Below are positions 15,263 to 23,705 of a stretch of 43,985 bases of DNA, piece by piece. The stretch is from Clostridia bacterium (lineage in GTDB: Bacteria; Bacillota; Clostridia; Oscillospirales; CAG-272). The stretch spans positions 1 to 43,985 of the forward strand of contig JAFVTS010000026.1 of the NCBI GenBank assembly GCA_017503105.1, read 5' to 3'. Position numbers and translations under genes: made by a program. The notes beneath the pieces are model-generated. The model searched no databases, was not told the origin of the DNA, and saw only the letters and a list, made by a program, of their open reading frames with translations. The stretch's first letter is position 1. Each line of letters opens with the position of its first letter.

Positions 15263-16240
15263 ATGATCAAAGTTGAAAATCTTGTGAAAAGATACGGCAC
15301 GAATTACGCTTTGAATAACGTGAGCTTTGAGATACAGAGCGGAGAGATCGTCGGACTTCTCGGCCCTAACGGCGCGGGAAAGAGTACGACTATGAATATT
15401 CTCACGGGCTATCTTTCCTCTACCTCGGGAGCCGCGTACATAGACGGAATAAACGTTTTTGAGGATCCGATGGCGGCGAAGAAGCTCATAGGCTTTTTGC
15501 CCGAGCAGCCGCCCGTGTATCCCGATATGACGGTGCTTGAGTATCTGAATTTCGTTTACGAGCTCAAGGGCTGTAAGCTTGAGCGCGAGGCGCACCTCTC
15601 GGAGATAATGGAGGTCGTCAAGCTCACGGACGTGAAGAAGAGGCTCATAAGAAACCTCTCAAAGGGATATAAGCAGAGAGTCGGTATAGCCCAAGCGCTC
15701 GTCGGCGACCCGAAGGTCGTTATTTTCGACGAGCCGACGGTCGGTCTTGACCCGAAGCAGATACTTGAGGTAAGAAACCTTCTCAGAACTCTTGCGAAGC
15801 GTCATACCGTAATTCTTTCGACGCATATCCTCGCGGAGGTGCAGGCTGTGTGCGAGAGAGTTCTCATAATAAACAAGGGCGAGCTTATAGCAGACGACCG
15901 CACGGAAAACCTTACCCGCGTTATAGAGGACGGCTATCACTACGAGATAAAGGTCATCGGTCCGCAAAAGGACGTTCAGAAAACACTCTCCCAGAGTGCG
16001 GGCGTGAAGAGCGTCACCCCCACGGGTCAGAAGGACGCCGAGGCGCATTGCTATCTCGTTGAAAGCACCAGCGGTGTTGACGTGCGCAAAACGCTCTTCT
16101 CGATCTGCGCTTCCAACAATTGGCCCATCATAGGGCTTATGCCTGTCGGAACCGATCTTGAAACGGTATTTATCAAGCTCGTTGAGCGCTCTGACGGACA
16201 AGCTACCGTCAATACATCCGAGCGCAAGTCTGCTCGCTAA
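15263..16240 (+). CDS. ABC-2 type transporter ATP-binding protein (GldA-like)
   Basis: The 325-residue protein has a complete ABC ATPase: Walker A GPNGAGKST (34-42), a signature LSKGYKQR, Walker B VVIFDEPTVGLD and the switch histidine in STHI. About 100 residues follow the ATPase core, a C-terminal extension common in ABC-2 exporters. LSKGYKQRVGIAQAL in place of LSGGQ is typical of the GldA/NatA-like group. It is the first gene of a five-gene operon; the permease starts 14 nt after its stop. In Flavobacterium the GldA-GldF-GldG complex is needed for gliding; homologues in non-gliding Clostridia have no assigned substrate. Confidence 0.93.
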   Translation: MIKVENLVKRYGTNYALNNVSFEIQSGEIVGLLGPNGAGKSTTMNILTGYLSSTSGAAYIDGINVFEDPMAAKKLIGFLPEQPPVYPDMTVLEYLNFVYELKGCKLEREAHLSEIMEVVKLTDVKKRLIRNLSKGYKQRVGIAQALVGDPKVVIFDEPTVGLDPKQILEVRNLLRTLAKRHTVILSTHILAEVQAVCERVLIINKGELIADDRTENLTRVIEDGYHYEIKVIGPQKDVQKTLSQSAGVKSVTPTGQKDAEAHCYLVESTSGVDVRKTLFSICASNNWPIIGLMPVGTDLETVFIKLVERSDGQATVNTSERKSAR

Positions 16241-16254
16241 GGAGGATCTTAAAA

Positions 16255-16962
16255 ATGCTTGCTGTATTTAAAAGAGAGATGCACGCTTATTTCACAGGCG
16301 TCATCGGATACGTATTTCTCGTTTTGTTTCTTGCCGTCGGCGGTGCCGTCTTCTGCTTCTCGACGCTCTTTCAGATGTCGGGCAGCTCAACGACCTGGTT
16401 CACCGTTATGCTCTTTATGTGCGCGATAATTCTGCCCATTCTTACGATGAAGTCCTTCAGCGAAGAGCGAAAGACGAAGACTGAGCAGCTCTTTATGACC
16501 GCTCCCGTGCCGATCGTCTCGGTCGTTATCGGTAAGTTCCTTGCGGCATATTCGATGTTTGCGGGCGCTCTCGTTTTCAACTCGCTCTATTTCCTTATAC
16601 TTATCCCCTACACGCAGTTTAAGTTTGCCCTTCTTCTCGGTCAGCTCGTTGCGCTTCTGCTCGTCGGAATGGTGTTTATCAGCATCGGACTTTTCGTTTC
16701 CTCGCTTACCGAAAACCAGCTTTCCGCGGCGATAGGCTCAATGGCGATAATCGCGTTCTTCCTTGCCATCAGCCTTGTAAACGCGCTCATTCCCGCTAAT
16801 TATTGGATAAGATACGTATTCAACGGACTTTCCGTCTTTACGAGATTTTCCGCTTTTTCGAGCGGTTACTTTGACGTCGCGTCCGTCGTTTACTTCCTTT
16901 CTATGAGCGCCGTTTTCCTTTATCTTACCTGGAGAGTCTACGACAGACGCAGAGTAGGTTGA
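16255..16962 (+). CDS. ABC-2 type permease (GldF-like)
   Basis: The 235-residue membrane protein has six predicted helices. It opens with a short basic amphipathic segment (VFKREMHAYF) and carries, between the second and third helices, MKSFSEERKTKTEQLFMTAP, the conserved cytoplasmic coupling segment of GldF/ABC-2 permeases that contacts the ATPase. A near-ideal GGAGG precedes the start. It would form the membrane channel for the preceding ATPase, probably as a homodimer. Confidence 0.92.
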   Translation: MLAVFKREMHAYFTGVIGYVFLVLFLAVGGAVFCFSTLFQMSGSSTTWFTVMLFMCAIILPILTMKSFSEERKTKTEQLFMTAPVPIVSVVIGKFLAAYSMFAGALVFNSLYFLILIPYTQFKFALLLGQLVALLLVGMVFISIGLFVSSLTENQLSAAIGSMAIIAFFLAISLVNALIPANYWIRYVFNGLSVFTRFSAFSSGYFDVASVVYFLSMSAVFLYLTWRVYDRRRVG

Positions 16963-16983
16963 TTTTCGTGAAGGGAAGAGAAG

Positions 16984-18561
16984 ATGAAAAATAAGTTAAA
17001 AGACAATTTGCTTGCCGTCGCGGCGTCTGCCGCGGTAATAGCAGTCGTGGTGCTCTTAAACGTCGTGCTCTATTCTCTGACCGCGATAAACGGTTGGTAC
17101 GTGGCGTACGCTGAGGAGCTTGACCTGACTATAAGCGGCAGGACCGATCCTCTTTTTGAGGATGCGATAGCAAAGGGCAGAAAGGTTGAGATAATATTCT
17201 GTATGCCCGAGGACGAGCTTGCCGTCCACGCGACGGGTAAGGACGTTCTAAATACCGCTAGGCAGTTTAAAGAAAGATATCCCACCCTCCTCGATCTGAC
17301 GTTTTATAACATCAGAACTATGCAGGATGCCGACGGAAATATAGTTGCCGACAGATTTGAAAAATATCAGACGGGACCTCTTGGCGAAAAGATAGCTCTG
17401 CATCAGGGTGCGGTTATTTTTTCAAGCACCGTGAAGGACGAAGCGGGTAACGAGCGCGAGGACTTTACCGTATTGAACGCCATCTACGGCGGCGTTCCCT
17501 TCGTTGATTTTTATCACATCGACGCGGAAGGCTATATAACCGCCTATAACGGTGAGGAAATGATAACCTCTATGATGCTTTGGGCGCTTGCTCCCGAGCA
17601 TAAGATAGCGTATTTCACGAAGGGGCACGACGAACCCGTTGACCCGACCTTCGTAAAGATGCTCCTTTGCGCGGGATATTATATAGCCGAGCTTGATCTT
17701 GTAAGGACCGATACTTACCGCTCGAGCACTCTCGACCCCGAAGCTCTCAAGAATAAAAAAGGTCTTGACCTTGATCGGGCGGGGCTCGTTATAATTTCCA
17801 ACCCTGCATACGATTTTGCCAAGGGCGCATCCGGTGTCAGAGCTGAAATAGATAAGCTTGAGGAGTATCTTGCCTCGGGTGGTTCGCTTTACGTTTCACT
17901 CGACCCATACGTAGGACGACTCCCCAACCTTGAGAACTTTTTAGAGCAATACGGCATAAAGATGACCGAGGGGGAAACGGACGAGGGCGCAACCGTTAAA
18001 AACATCATCCGTGACCCGAGAAACGCGATAACCACGGACGGATATACGTTCGTTGCCAATTACGCGGATAACGAGCTTGGCGAGGCACTCTCAAAGAACA
18101 CCGACCCGTTCGTTTCCGATGACGTCGTAGTAAAGAACGTAGGCGCTCTCACCCTGTCGGGTGATGCCAAGCCCGTGCTCGTTTCCTCGTCTGCGGCACA
18201 AGCCGTTGCGGGCGGAAGCCAAGTGGACTCGGAGGGAAGCTATTGCGTTGCGGCGCTTTCAAAAAAGGCGTTCGGTGACAATACCGCCAACGTATTCGTT
18301 TGCGCCGGAGTTTATCTTGCGGCTTCCGACGCGGTCATAAGCGATTCTTACGCCAACAGGAATTTCATTTACGCCGTGCTTGACGAGTTCTTCGGCTCGG
18401 CCGCAGCTCCTTACGGATGTAAGATAGTTCCTTATAACTCGGGAATCCTCGAGGATCTCACGATGGGAACGGCAAGGATATACACGGTTCTCATAATGGC
18501 AATTCCCGCAGGACTCGCAGTTCTCGGAATCGTCGTAAACAAGAGAAGAAAGAACAGGTAA
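16984..18561 (+). CDS. GldG-like ABC transporter auxiliary protein, copy 1
   Basis: The 525-residue protein has one N-terminal helix (residues ~8-32), a ~450-residue extracytoplasmic domain and one C-terminal helix (last ~30 residues) followed by NKRRKNR. The extracytoplasmic part has the GldG/DUF-type arrangement: an early RKVEIIF strand, a GEEMITSMMLWAL helix, then HKIAYFTKGHDEP, and a later LEEYLASGGSLYVSLDP segment, as in ThiJ/PfpI-like GldG domains. It starts 21 nt after the permease behind GGGAAGAG. It is paralogous to the next gene (shared FTKGH(D/G)E motif). It probably links the ABC motor to an external substrate or wall component. Confidence 0.85.
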   Translation: MKNKLKDNLLAVAASAAVIAVVVLLNVVLYSLTAINGWYVAYAEELDLTISGRTDPLFEDAIAKGRKVEIIFCMPEDELAVHATGKDVLNTARQFKERYPTLLDLTFYNIRTMQDADGNIVADRFEKYQTGPLGEKIALHQGAVIFSSTVKDEAGNEREDFTVLNAIYGGVPFVDFYHIDAEGYITAYNGEEMITSMMLWALAPEHKIAYFTKGHDEPVDPTFVKMLLCAGYYIAELDLVRTDTYRSSTLDPEALKNKKGLDLDRAGLVIISNPAYDFAKGASGVRAEIDKLEEYLASGGSLYVSLDPYVGRLPNLENFLEQYGIKMTEGETDEGATVKNIIRDPRNAITTDGYTFVANYADNELGEALSKNTDPFVSDDVVVKNVGALTLSGDAKPVLVSSSAAQAVAGGSQVDSEGSYCVAALSKKAFGDNTANVFVCAGVYLAASDAVISDSYANRNFIYAVLDEFFGSAAAPYGCKIVPYNSGILEDLTMGTARIYTVLIMAIPAGLAVLGIVVNKRRKNR

Positions 18562-18570
18562 TGCCGAATT

Positions 18571-20247
18571 ATGAAATTGAATATCTTTAAGGGTAAAAGC
18601 ACGAGGACCCGAGTGTTTACGCTTATAACCGTCGGCATTATTCTTGCGGTCCTTTTGCTCAATTACCTTCTTACGTACCTTACGGGTAAGAACGCGCTTT
18701 ACGTCGACCTTACCCCCGAAACATTATACACGCTGAGCGACGAGATGAAGTCCGAATGCGCCTTCGTCGACGAGCTTGACGACGGCGACAAGGAGATAGA
18801 GATCATCTTTTGCGCCGACCCCGACTCCTTGGAGTCCTCGGTTGTAACGAGAGTGCCGTATTTTATGGCGCTTCAGATGCAAAGGGAATACGACAACCTC
18901 TCGGTAAAGACCTTCAACGCGACCTATAATCCCACGGCTCTCTCAAAATATAAAACGACCTCGCTTTCCGAGATCGCGCAGGACGACGTTATTATTTCCT
19001 ACGGTAATACCTACCGTATCGTGTCTGCGGACAGCTTCTGGATGAAGACGAGCGAGGGCTCGTATTTCTCCTATAACGGTGAATACAAAATGGCGTCGCT
19101 CCTTATGTCCGTCACGGCTGTAAACAAGCCCGTTGCCTGCTTTACCAAGGGGCACGGCGAGACGTATTACGCAGACGGAGATCCCTCGTCAAGCTCCGAG
19201 GCTGCGGGCATTTACGACCTGCTCTCCGAGCGTGGATTTGACGTTAAGACCGTCGACCTTTCAAAGGAAGAGCTGCCTGCCGACTGTACTCTCGTTATTA
19301 TAAACAATCCTTTGACGGACTTCGTTTACGACACGGATAAATCGGACGTGTTTGATTACACGTCGGAAACGAAGAAGCTCGACCGTTATCTCCGAGAAAA
19401 GCAGGGTGCTATTATGGTTGCCCGCGATTACGCGAATACCGAGCTTGAAAATCTTGACAGCTTCCTTTACGAATGGGGCTTCGATTTCGGTAACGCCCAG
19501 GTGGCCGACGCGTCGAACCATATAGGAAGCTACGGCGATGACAGCAAAGACGCAGACAAGATCCTCGGCGTTTACAACACCGAAGAGGACAGCTACGCCA
19601 ACGCGGTCTACGGTGAATTTGCCGCTATCACGTCCGCGCCGCACACGGTCTTTGTAAACACGGGCTATATTGAATGCTCCTTCTATGAAACGGACACGAA
19701 ACTTGAGGACGGCTCAAGCAACGTTACCATAACCTACAACCCTTTTATGACCTCTTACAAAACGGCGATAGCAACCAAAATAACCGCCGACGGCACCGAA
19801 ACGGTCAAGAAGGAAGAAGCGCTTGATCTTGCCGCCGTTACGGTAAGATACGCTCTTGACGAGGTTACGAGCGAGGCGGAATATTCTTACGTATTTTGCT
19901 CAAACAGCAAGGACTTTTTCTCAAACGATCTCCTTTACAGCAATTCCTATGCTAACTTCGATATAGTTTCGGCTCTTGTAAATAACATTTCAAGAGTGGA
20001 TCAATACGCCTCTATGGAGCTCGGCGGTTCTTCGATGAACTCGAAGAAGTACGGCGGAAAGCAGCTCGTTTACGACACTTTAAGCGAGACTCCCGCAACG
20101 GTCTACAACCCCGACGCAACGTATAAGGAAACGCTTGAGGCTATTACCCCCGGCGTTAAGAGAACTGCGGTGATAATCGCGGTGATAGCTCCCTTGGTCC
20201 CTCTTACGGCTTGTATCGTTATAAGAATCAAACGTAAATATTTGTAA
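18571..20247 (+). CDS. GldG-like ABC transporter auxiliary protein, copy 2
   Basis: The 558-residue protein repeats the topology of its upstream neighbour: an N-terminal helix (residues ~15-36), a long outer domain and a C-terminal helix (residues ~530-550) ending IRIKRKYL. Shared landmarks are KEIEIIFCADP, GEYKMASLLMSVT followed by ACFTKGHGE, and the LDRYLREKQGAIMVARD segment. Sequence identity looks low outside these, so the duplication is old and the two probably form a heteromer. It begins 10 nt after the first copy with AATGCCGAATT before its ATG, so its ribosome binding site is poor and translational coupling is likely. Confidence 0.83.
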   Translation: MKLNIFKGKSTRTRVFTLITVGIILAVLLLNYLLTYLTGKNALYVDLTPETLYTLSDEMKSECAFVDELDDGDKEIEIIFCADPDSLESSVVTRVPYFMALQMQREYDNLSVKTFNATYNPTALSKYKTTSLSEIAQDDVIISYGNTYRIVSADSFWMKTSEGSYFSYNGEYKMASLLMSVTAVNKPVACFTKGHGETYYADGDPSSSSEAAGIYDLLSERGFDVKTVDLSKEELPADCTLVIINNPLTDFVYDTDKSDVFDYTSETKKLDRYLREKQGAIMVARDYANTELENLDSFLYEWGFDFGNAQVADASNHIGSYGDDSKDADKILGVYNTEEDSYANAVYGEFAAITSAPHTVFVNTGYIECSFYETDTKLEDGSSNVTITYNPFMTSYKTAIATKITADGTETVKKEEALDLAAVTVRYALDEVTSEAEYSYVFCSNSKDFFSNDLLYSNSYANFDIVSALVNNISRVDQYASMELGGSSMNSKKYGGKQLVYDTLSETPATVYNPDATYKETLEAITPGVKRTAVIIAVIAPLVPLTACIVIRIKRKYL

Positions 20248-20257
20248 GGAAAGAAAA

Positions 20258-23200
20258 ATGCAATTTAAAAGAAAAGTAAACAAAACCCGTCGGACGGTCA
20301 TATTTCTGTCCGCTTTAGCGGTGCTGATCGCTCTGCTCACCGTCCTTGCGGTGATCCTGTCGCGCTCCGTGGCGGAGGTCGAGGTGCCGAAAGAAGAGGG
20401 GAAGGTCTTGAAACCGATACGTGAAGAAGAGGGACGGTTCAATTCGTACCCGATCGCGTATCCCCTGATCGATCAGAAGGATATAACTCTCGTCAGTATA
20501 GAAAACGAGAACGGCTCTTACTTTATGGCGATCCCCCCGGACGGCTCGTCCGATTCGTTTGAGTTCTTCTACGAGGTTGACGACGACGGTAATTATGCGT
20601 ATATTGACGAGCAGGGGCGTAAATACGTTTACTACTCCCCCGACATCCTGACCGAAGAGGACGAGATGAGGTACGACGAGCTCTACGCAAAGGTCAAGGG
20701 CGACGGTTACGACAGAATACCTATGCTCACCTATCTGCTTGCGGCGCTCCGCTCTCCTTATTTCGACGACAGAATATACCTTAGCGACGACGCTGCGACG
20801 CGTGAGAGCCAGCTTGCCGCCTACGGCTTCAGTACGGGCACGGCGACCAAGACGCCCGAAGAGGGCGAGGAAGAGTCCAACGCAAAGAAGGGCTATTCAC
20901 AGAAGATAATCAGATTTACCTACACGAAGGAAGACGGCACCGAGGGCTCTTACAAAATAGAAATAGGAAACAATACCGTCACGGGCTCGGGATATTATTT
21001 CAGAGTCTACGACGCCGTATATGACGAAAAGGGCAACGCAGAGTACCGCGCCAGAGATTACCTTTACGTAACGAGAGAGTCGAATTACTTCAAGTACGCT
21101 CTCGTCGGAATAGAGGCATATATCAATCCCATTCTCATCGCGGCAGGTCTTGAAAACGATCAGCACGCCCTTTACGCTCCTTATCTTACCCCCGAATATA
21201 AGCAGTGGAAGACCGAGCTTCACGAGCTTGGAAGCCTTCCCTCCGACAAAGAAGGAATGAAGAACGTCACGGACGTTTTTGCCACGGTCAATACGTGGAG
21301 CCCCATCTTCGTCGCGGACAACGAGGACGTTTCCATTTATAATAATTACGTGAATGATATACTTGGGTCTTATATATTCAATATGACCGAGTATGAGGAT
21401 AACGCGCTTTATTCTTATCTTCTCTCGGCACTCTCCGGCAAAGAGCTCGGAGGCGGCAGCGTTTCGCAGAGCTTGCTTTACGAGAGGGACGTTATGTCGG
21501 GCAAGAAGTACCGTTATTGGATAAAGAGCGTTGACGCCATAATCACGGGCAGCGGCGATAACACCACCGCGGGCGCCACCGTCTCGGAGTTTGGAGCAAG
21601 ATACGTCCGCGTGACGTACGCTCTTGGCGAATGGAACGAGGAAAAGGGCGAGTATGTCCAGGTGGAAAACCTTACCCAGATAATAACGGGTGAGGACGGA
21701 AAGACCGAGCTTAACAAATACGCGACCGATACCTGCGGTATAATAGATCTTAATTACCTTAAAAAGATCGGCGTCGCGGAGGATACCTTAAACAGGCTCA
21801 CAACGGTTGAGAAATTTGAGGTGCCCCTGTTTATCGACGTTACTTACGAAAAGAAGATCGACGGCGTCTCGACGGGTCTTTCATCCAGCAGTATGTCTTA
21901 TTACCTTGACGCGGTGCTCGAGATCTATTCCACGGTGCGTGACGAGGACGGGAACGTAGTTTCTCACACCAAGGCAAGCTCGCTTACCGACACCTCGATA
22001 GTTGCGTTCCGCTATTATTACGTTAAGGACGGAAAGGCTCAGAACGCCAATATCGGCTATATAGATATGCTTTCCGATGAAAACGAAAAGGATCACGAAA
22101 AGCAGTCGAAGATCCGCGCGGCTATCAAGGTTTGGATGAATCTTGAATCGGAACAGGCGATAAACGTTCTTGACGAGAGCGTATACAAAGATATAGTTTC
22201 CGACTATATTCTCTATGAGTTTGAGAATATAAGCGCGTATATCACGGGTGAGCTCATCTCCTCGTTCCGCTTCGTAAACTCCTCGGAGCGCGATCCGTTC
22301 TACGGTGAGTCGTTCTACGAGAGCGCTGACGAGTTTATGCTTTACGCGGTAAACCAGGATTCTTGCGAAAAGGTCACGAAGCTCCTCGGCGGACTTGTGG
22401 AAAGCTCGAGCGTCGACGGACTTACGGGTATAGAAACGGTGGAGCTTGGCGTTACCTTTGCTACTATGAAGAAGTGGGGTTGCACAGCCAACCTTATACA
22501 CTATTCTCTTCCGAGAGATCTCTACGTTTCCGTGGAAACGGCGGAGAACGAGTTCGACGATTACGGGTGGCTGAGGACCCTTGATTTCGTTCTGTACGTC
22601 AGCGATTCCGTCTGGGATCCCGATACGGAATCTTACGTCAGATACGTAGCTTCGGAGATGTATGATATTATAGTAAAGATAAGCGCGGACATGCTTGGCT
22701 TCCTTGATCTTGAAAGGGTCGATTTCTGGGCAAGACGCAACTTCATACTCGTTGACTCCACGTATCTGAAGTCCGTGGGAGTAGAGCTTAAAATGAGCGA
22801 TATCAGCGGCAAGTTCGATCTCTTTATCAGGCACGACGATATAGACGTTGGCTCTGCTACGGATTACGACTTTATGAGAGTCCATCTTGAAAAGATAGAA
22901 GCGAACTTCAGAACGCGCTACGATGAATATCTTGAATATCTCGCCGCGCAGGATTCGAACGCCATAGGACCGTATCTCAGCGACTTTTACGATTATCTCG
23001 CGGGTGAGCAGGTCAGAGAGGATAACGACAGCAAGGGAACGGGAATGTTCAAGGAGTGGCTCCTCGCGCTCTACTTCACAAGCTATTCGGGAACCTTGAC
23101 CGAAGAGGAACAGGCACAGGCAAAAGCGGGCGGGCTCATAATGTCCCTTGACATAATGCTTGACGGTGACAGAATTGCCAAGGACCACGCGGGACTTGAC

Positions 23201-23422
23201 GCGTCCGATTACGCTAACAAGCATTATTACTACAAATTTTACAGATGCGACGACAACCGCGTTATGGTCAGCATATCGAACAACAGATTTGAAGCGGGTT
23301 CGTCAGACTTCTATATTTCCGATTTTGCGTTTAACAAGATCGTTTCGAATTTCATCGGTCTTTTAAACGGTGAAACGCTCGACTCAAACGAGCCGTATCC
23401 CGATTTCAAGCCTCTCGGATGA
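20258..23422 (+). CDS. Very large membrane-anchored exported protein of the Gld-type operon (DUF4340-like)
   Basis: The 1054-residue protein has a single N-terminal anchor (residues ~13-35 after a basic KRKVNKTRR start); everything else lies outside. It is acidic and rich in Tyr, Asp and Glu. Near residue 190-260, a YGFSTGTATKT segment, later KIIRFTYTKEDG and YKIEIGN, followed by SGYYFRVYD, resembles the DUF4340 pattern (YGL-P...G...l-iG...g-YYV). Such proteins follow gldG homologues in many genomes, but they are usually 300-500 residues. The extra ~600 residues have no family I recognise. Its start is 10 nt after the previous gene behind AAGGAAAG. It is the last gene of the operon. The DUF4340 assignment is tentative. 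Confidence 0.72.
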   Translation: MQFKRKVNKTRRTVIFLSALAVLIALLTVLAVILSRSVAEVEVPKEEGKVLKPIREEEGRFNSYPIAYPLIDQKDITLVSIENENGSYFMAIPPDGSSDSFEFFYEVDDDGNYAYIDEQGRKYVYYSPDILTEEDEMRYDELYAKVKGDGYDRIPMLTYLLAALRSPYFDDRIYLSDDAATRESQLAAYGFSTGTATKTPEEGEEESNAKKGYSQKIIRFTYTKEDGTEGSYKIEIGNNTVTGSGYYFRVYDAVYDEKGNAEYRARDYLYVTRESNYFKYALVGIEAYINPILIAAGLENDQHALYAPYLTPEYKQWKTELHELGSLPSDKEGMKNVTDVFATVNTWSPIFVADNEDVSIYNNYVNDILGSYIFNMTEYEDNALYSYLLSALSGKELGGGSVSQSLLYERDVMSGKKYRYWIKSVDAIITGSGDNTTAGATVSEFGARYVRVTYALGEWNEEKGEYVQVENLTQIITGEDGKTELNKYATDTCGIIDLNYLKKIGVAEDTLNRLTTVEKFEVPLFIDVTYEKKIDGVSTGLSSSSMSYYLDAVLEIYSTVRDEDGNVVSHTKASSLTDTSIVAFRYYYVKDGKAQNANIGYIDMLSDENEKDHEKQSKIRAAIKVWMNLESEQAINVLDESVYKDIVSDYILYEFENISAYITGELISSFRFVNSSERDPFYGESFYESADEFMLYAVNQDSCEKVTKLLGGLVESSSVDGLTGIETVELGVTFATMKKWGCTANLIHYSLPRDLYVSVETAENEFDDYGWLRTLDFVLYVSDSVWDPDTESYVRYVASEMYDIIVKISADMLGFLDLERVDFWARRNFILVDSTYLKSVGVELKMSDISGKFDLFIRHDDIDVGSATDYDFMRVHLEKIEANFRTRYDEYLEYLAAQDSNAIGPYLSDFYDYLAGEQVREDNDSKGTGMFKEWLLALYFTSYSGTLTEEEQAQAKAGGLIMSLDIMLDGDRIAKDHAGLDASDYANKHYYYKFYRCDDNRVMVSISNNRFEAGSSDFYISDFAFNKIVSNFIGLLNGETLDSNEPYPDFKPLG

Positions 23423-23460
23423 GGACTTGTCGGAGAAGTACGAAAACAATAAACGACTCG

Positions 23461-23510
23461 GCTGCCGCTTTCGCAGAATACGCGAAAGCGGCAGCTTTTG
23501 AGCTTTCTTT
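23461..23510 (+). terminator. Terminator of the Gld-type operon
   Basis: GCTGCCGCTTTCGC (23461-23474) pairs exactly with GCGAAAGCGGCAGC (23482-23495), a 14-bp stem, followed by TTTTGAGCTTTCTTTT. Confidence 0.9.
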
Positions 23511-23562
23511 TATATATTTGTAAAATAAAAATAAGAAAATATTATATTTTTTAAAAAAACAG

Positions 23563-23591
23563 TTGCTTTTTTTGAAAACTTGTGATATAAT
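23563..23591 (+). promoter_or_regulatory. Promoter of the Cys/His-repeat lipoprotein gene
   Basis: TTGCTT (23563-23568), 17 bp, TATAAT (23586-23591), with extended TGA before the -10. The leader would be about 108 nt. Confidence 0.75.
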
Positions 23592-23705
23592 AATGCTTGC
23601 CTAATATGCAAAACAGCGCTTTTTTCAAAAAACGTCTGCTTTGTTTCCCTCGACTCTGGGATAATGAGTTAATAAAAAATAAGATATAGAATAGAGGAAA
23701 GACAA

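Noticed and set aside
21881-23224. 447-codon minus-strand frame inside the large Gld-operon protein gene
   Set aside because: Shadow frame with no family resemblance or start signals; the plus-strand frame is continuous and fits the operon.
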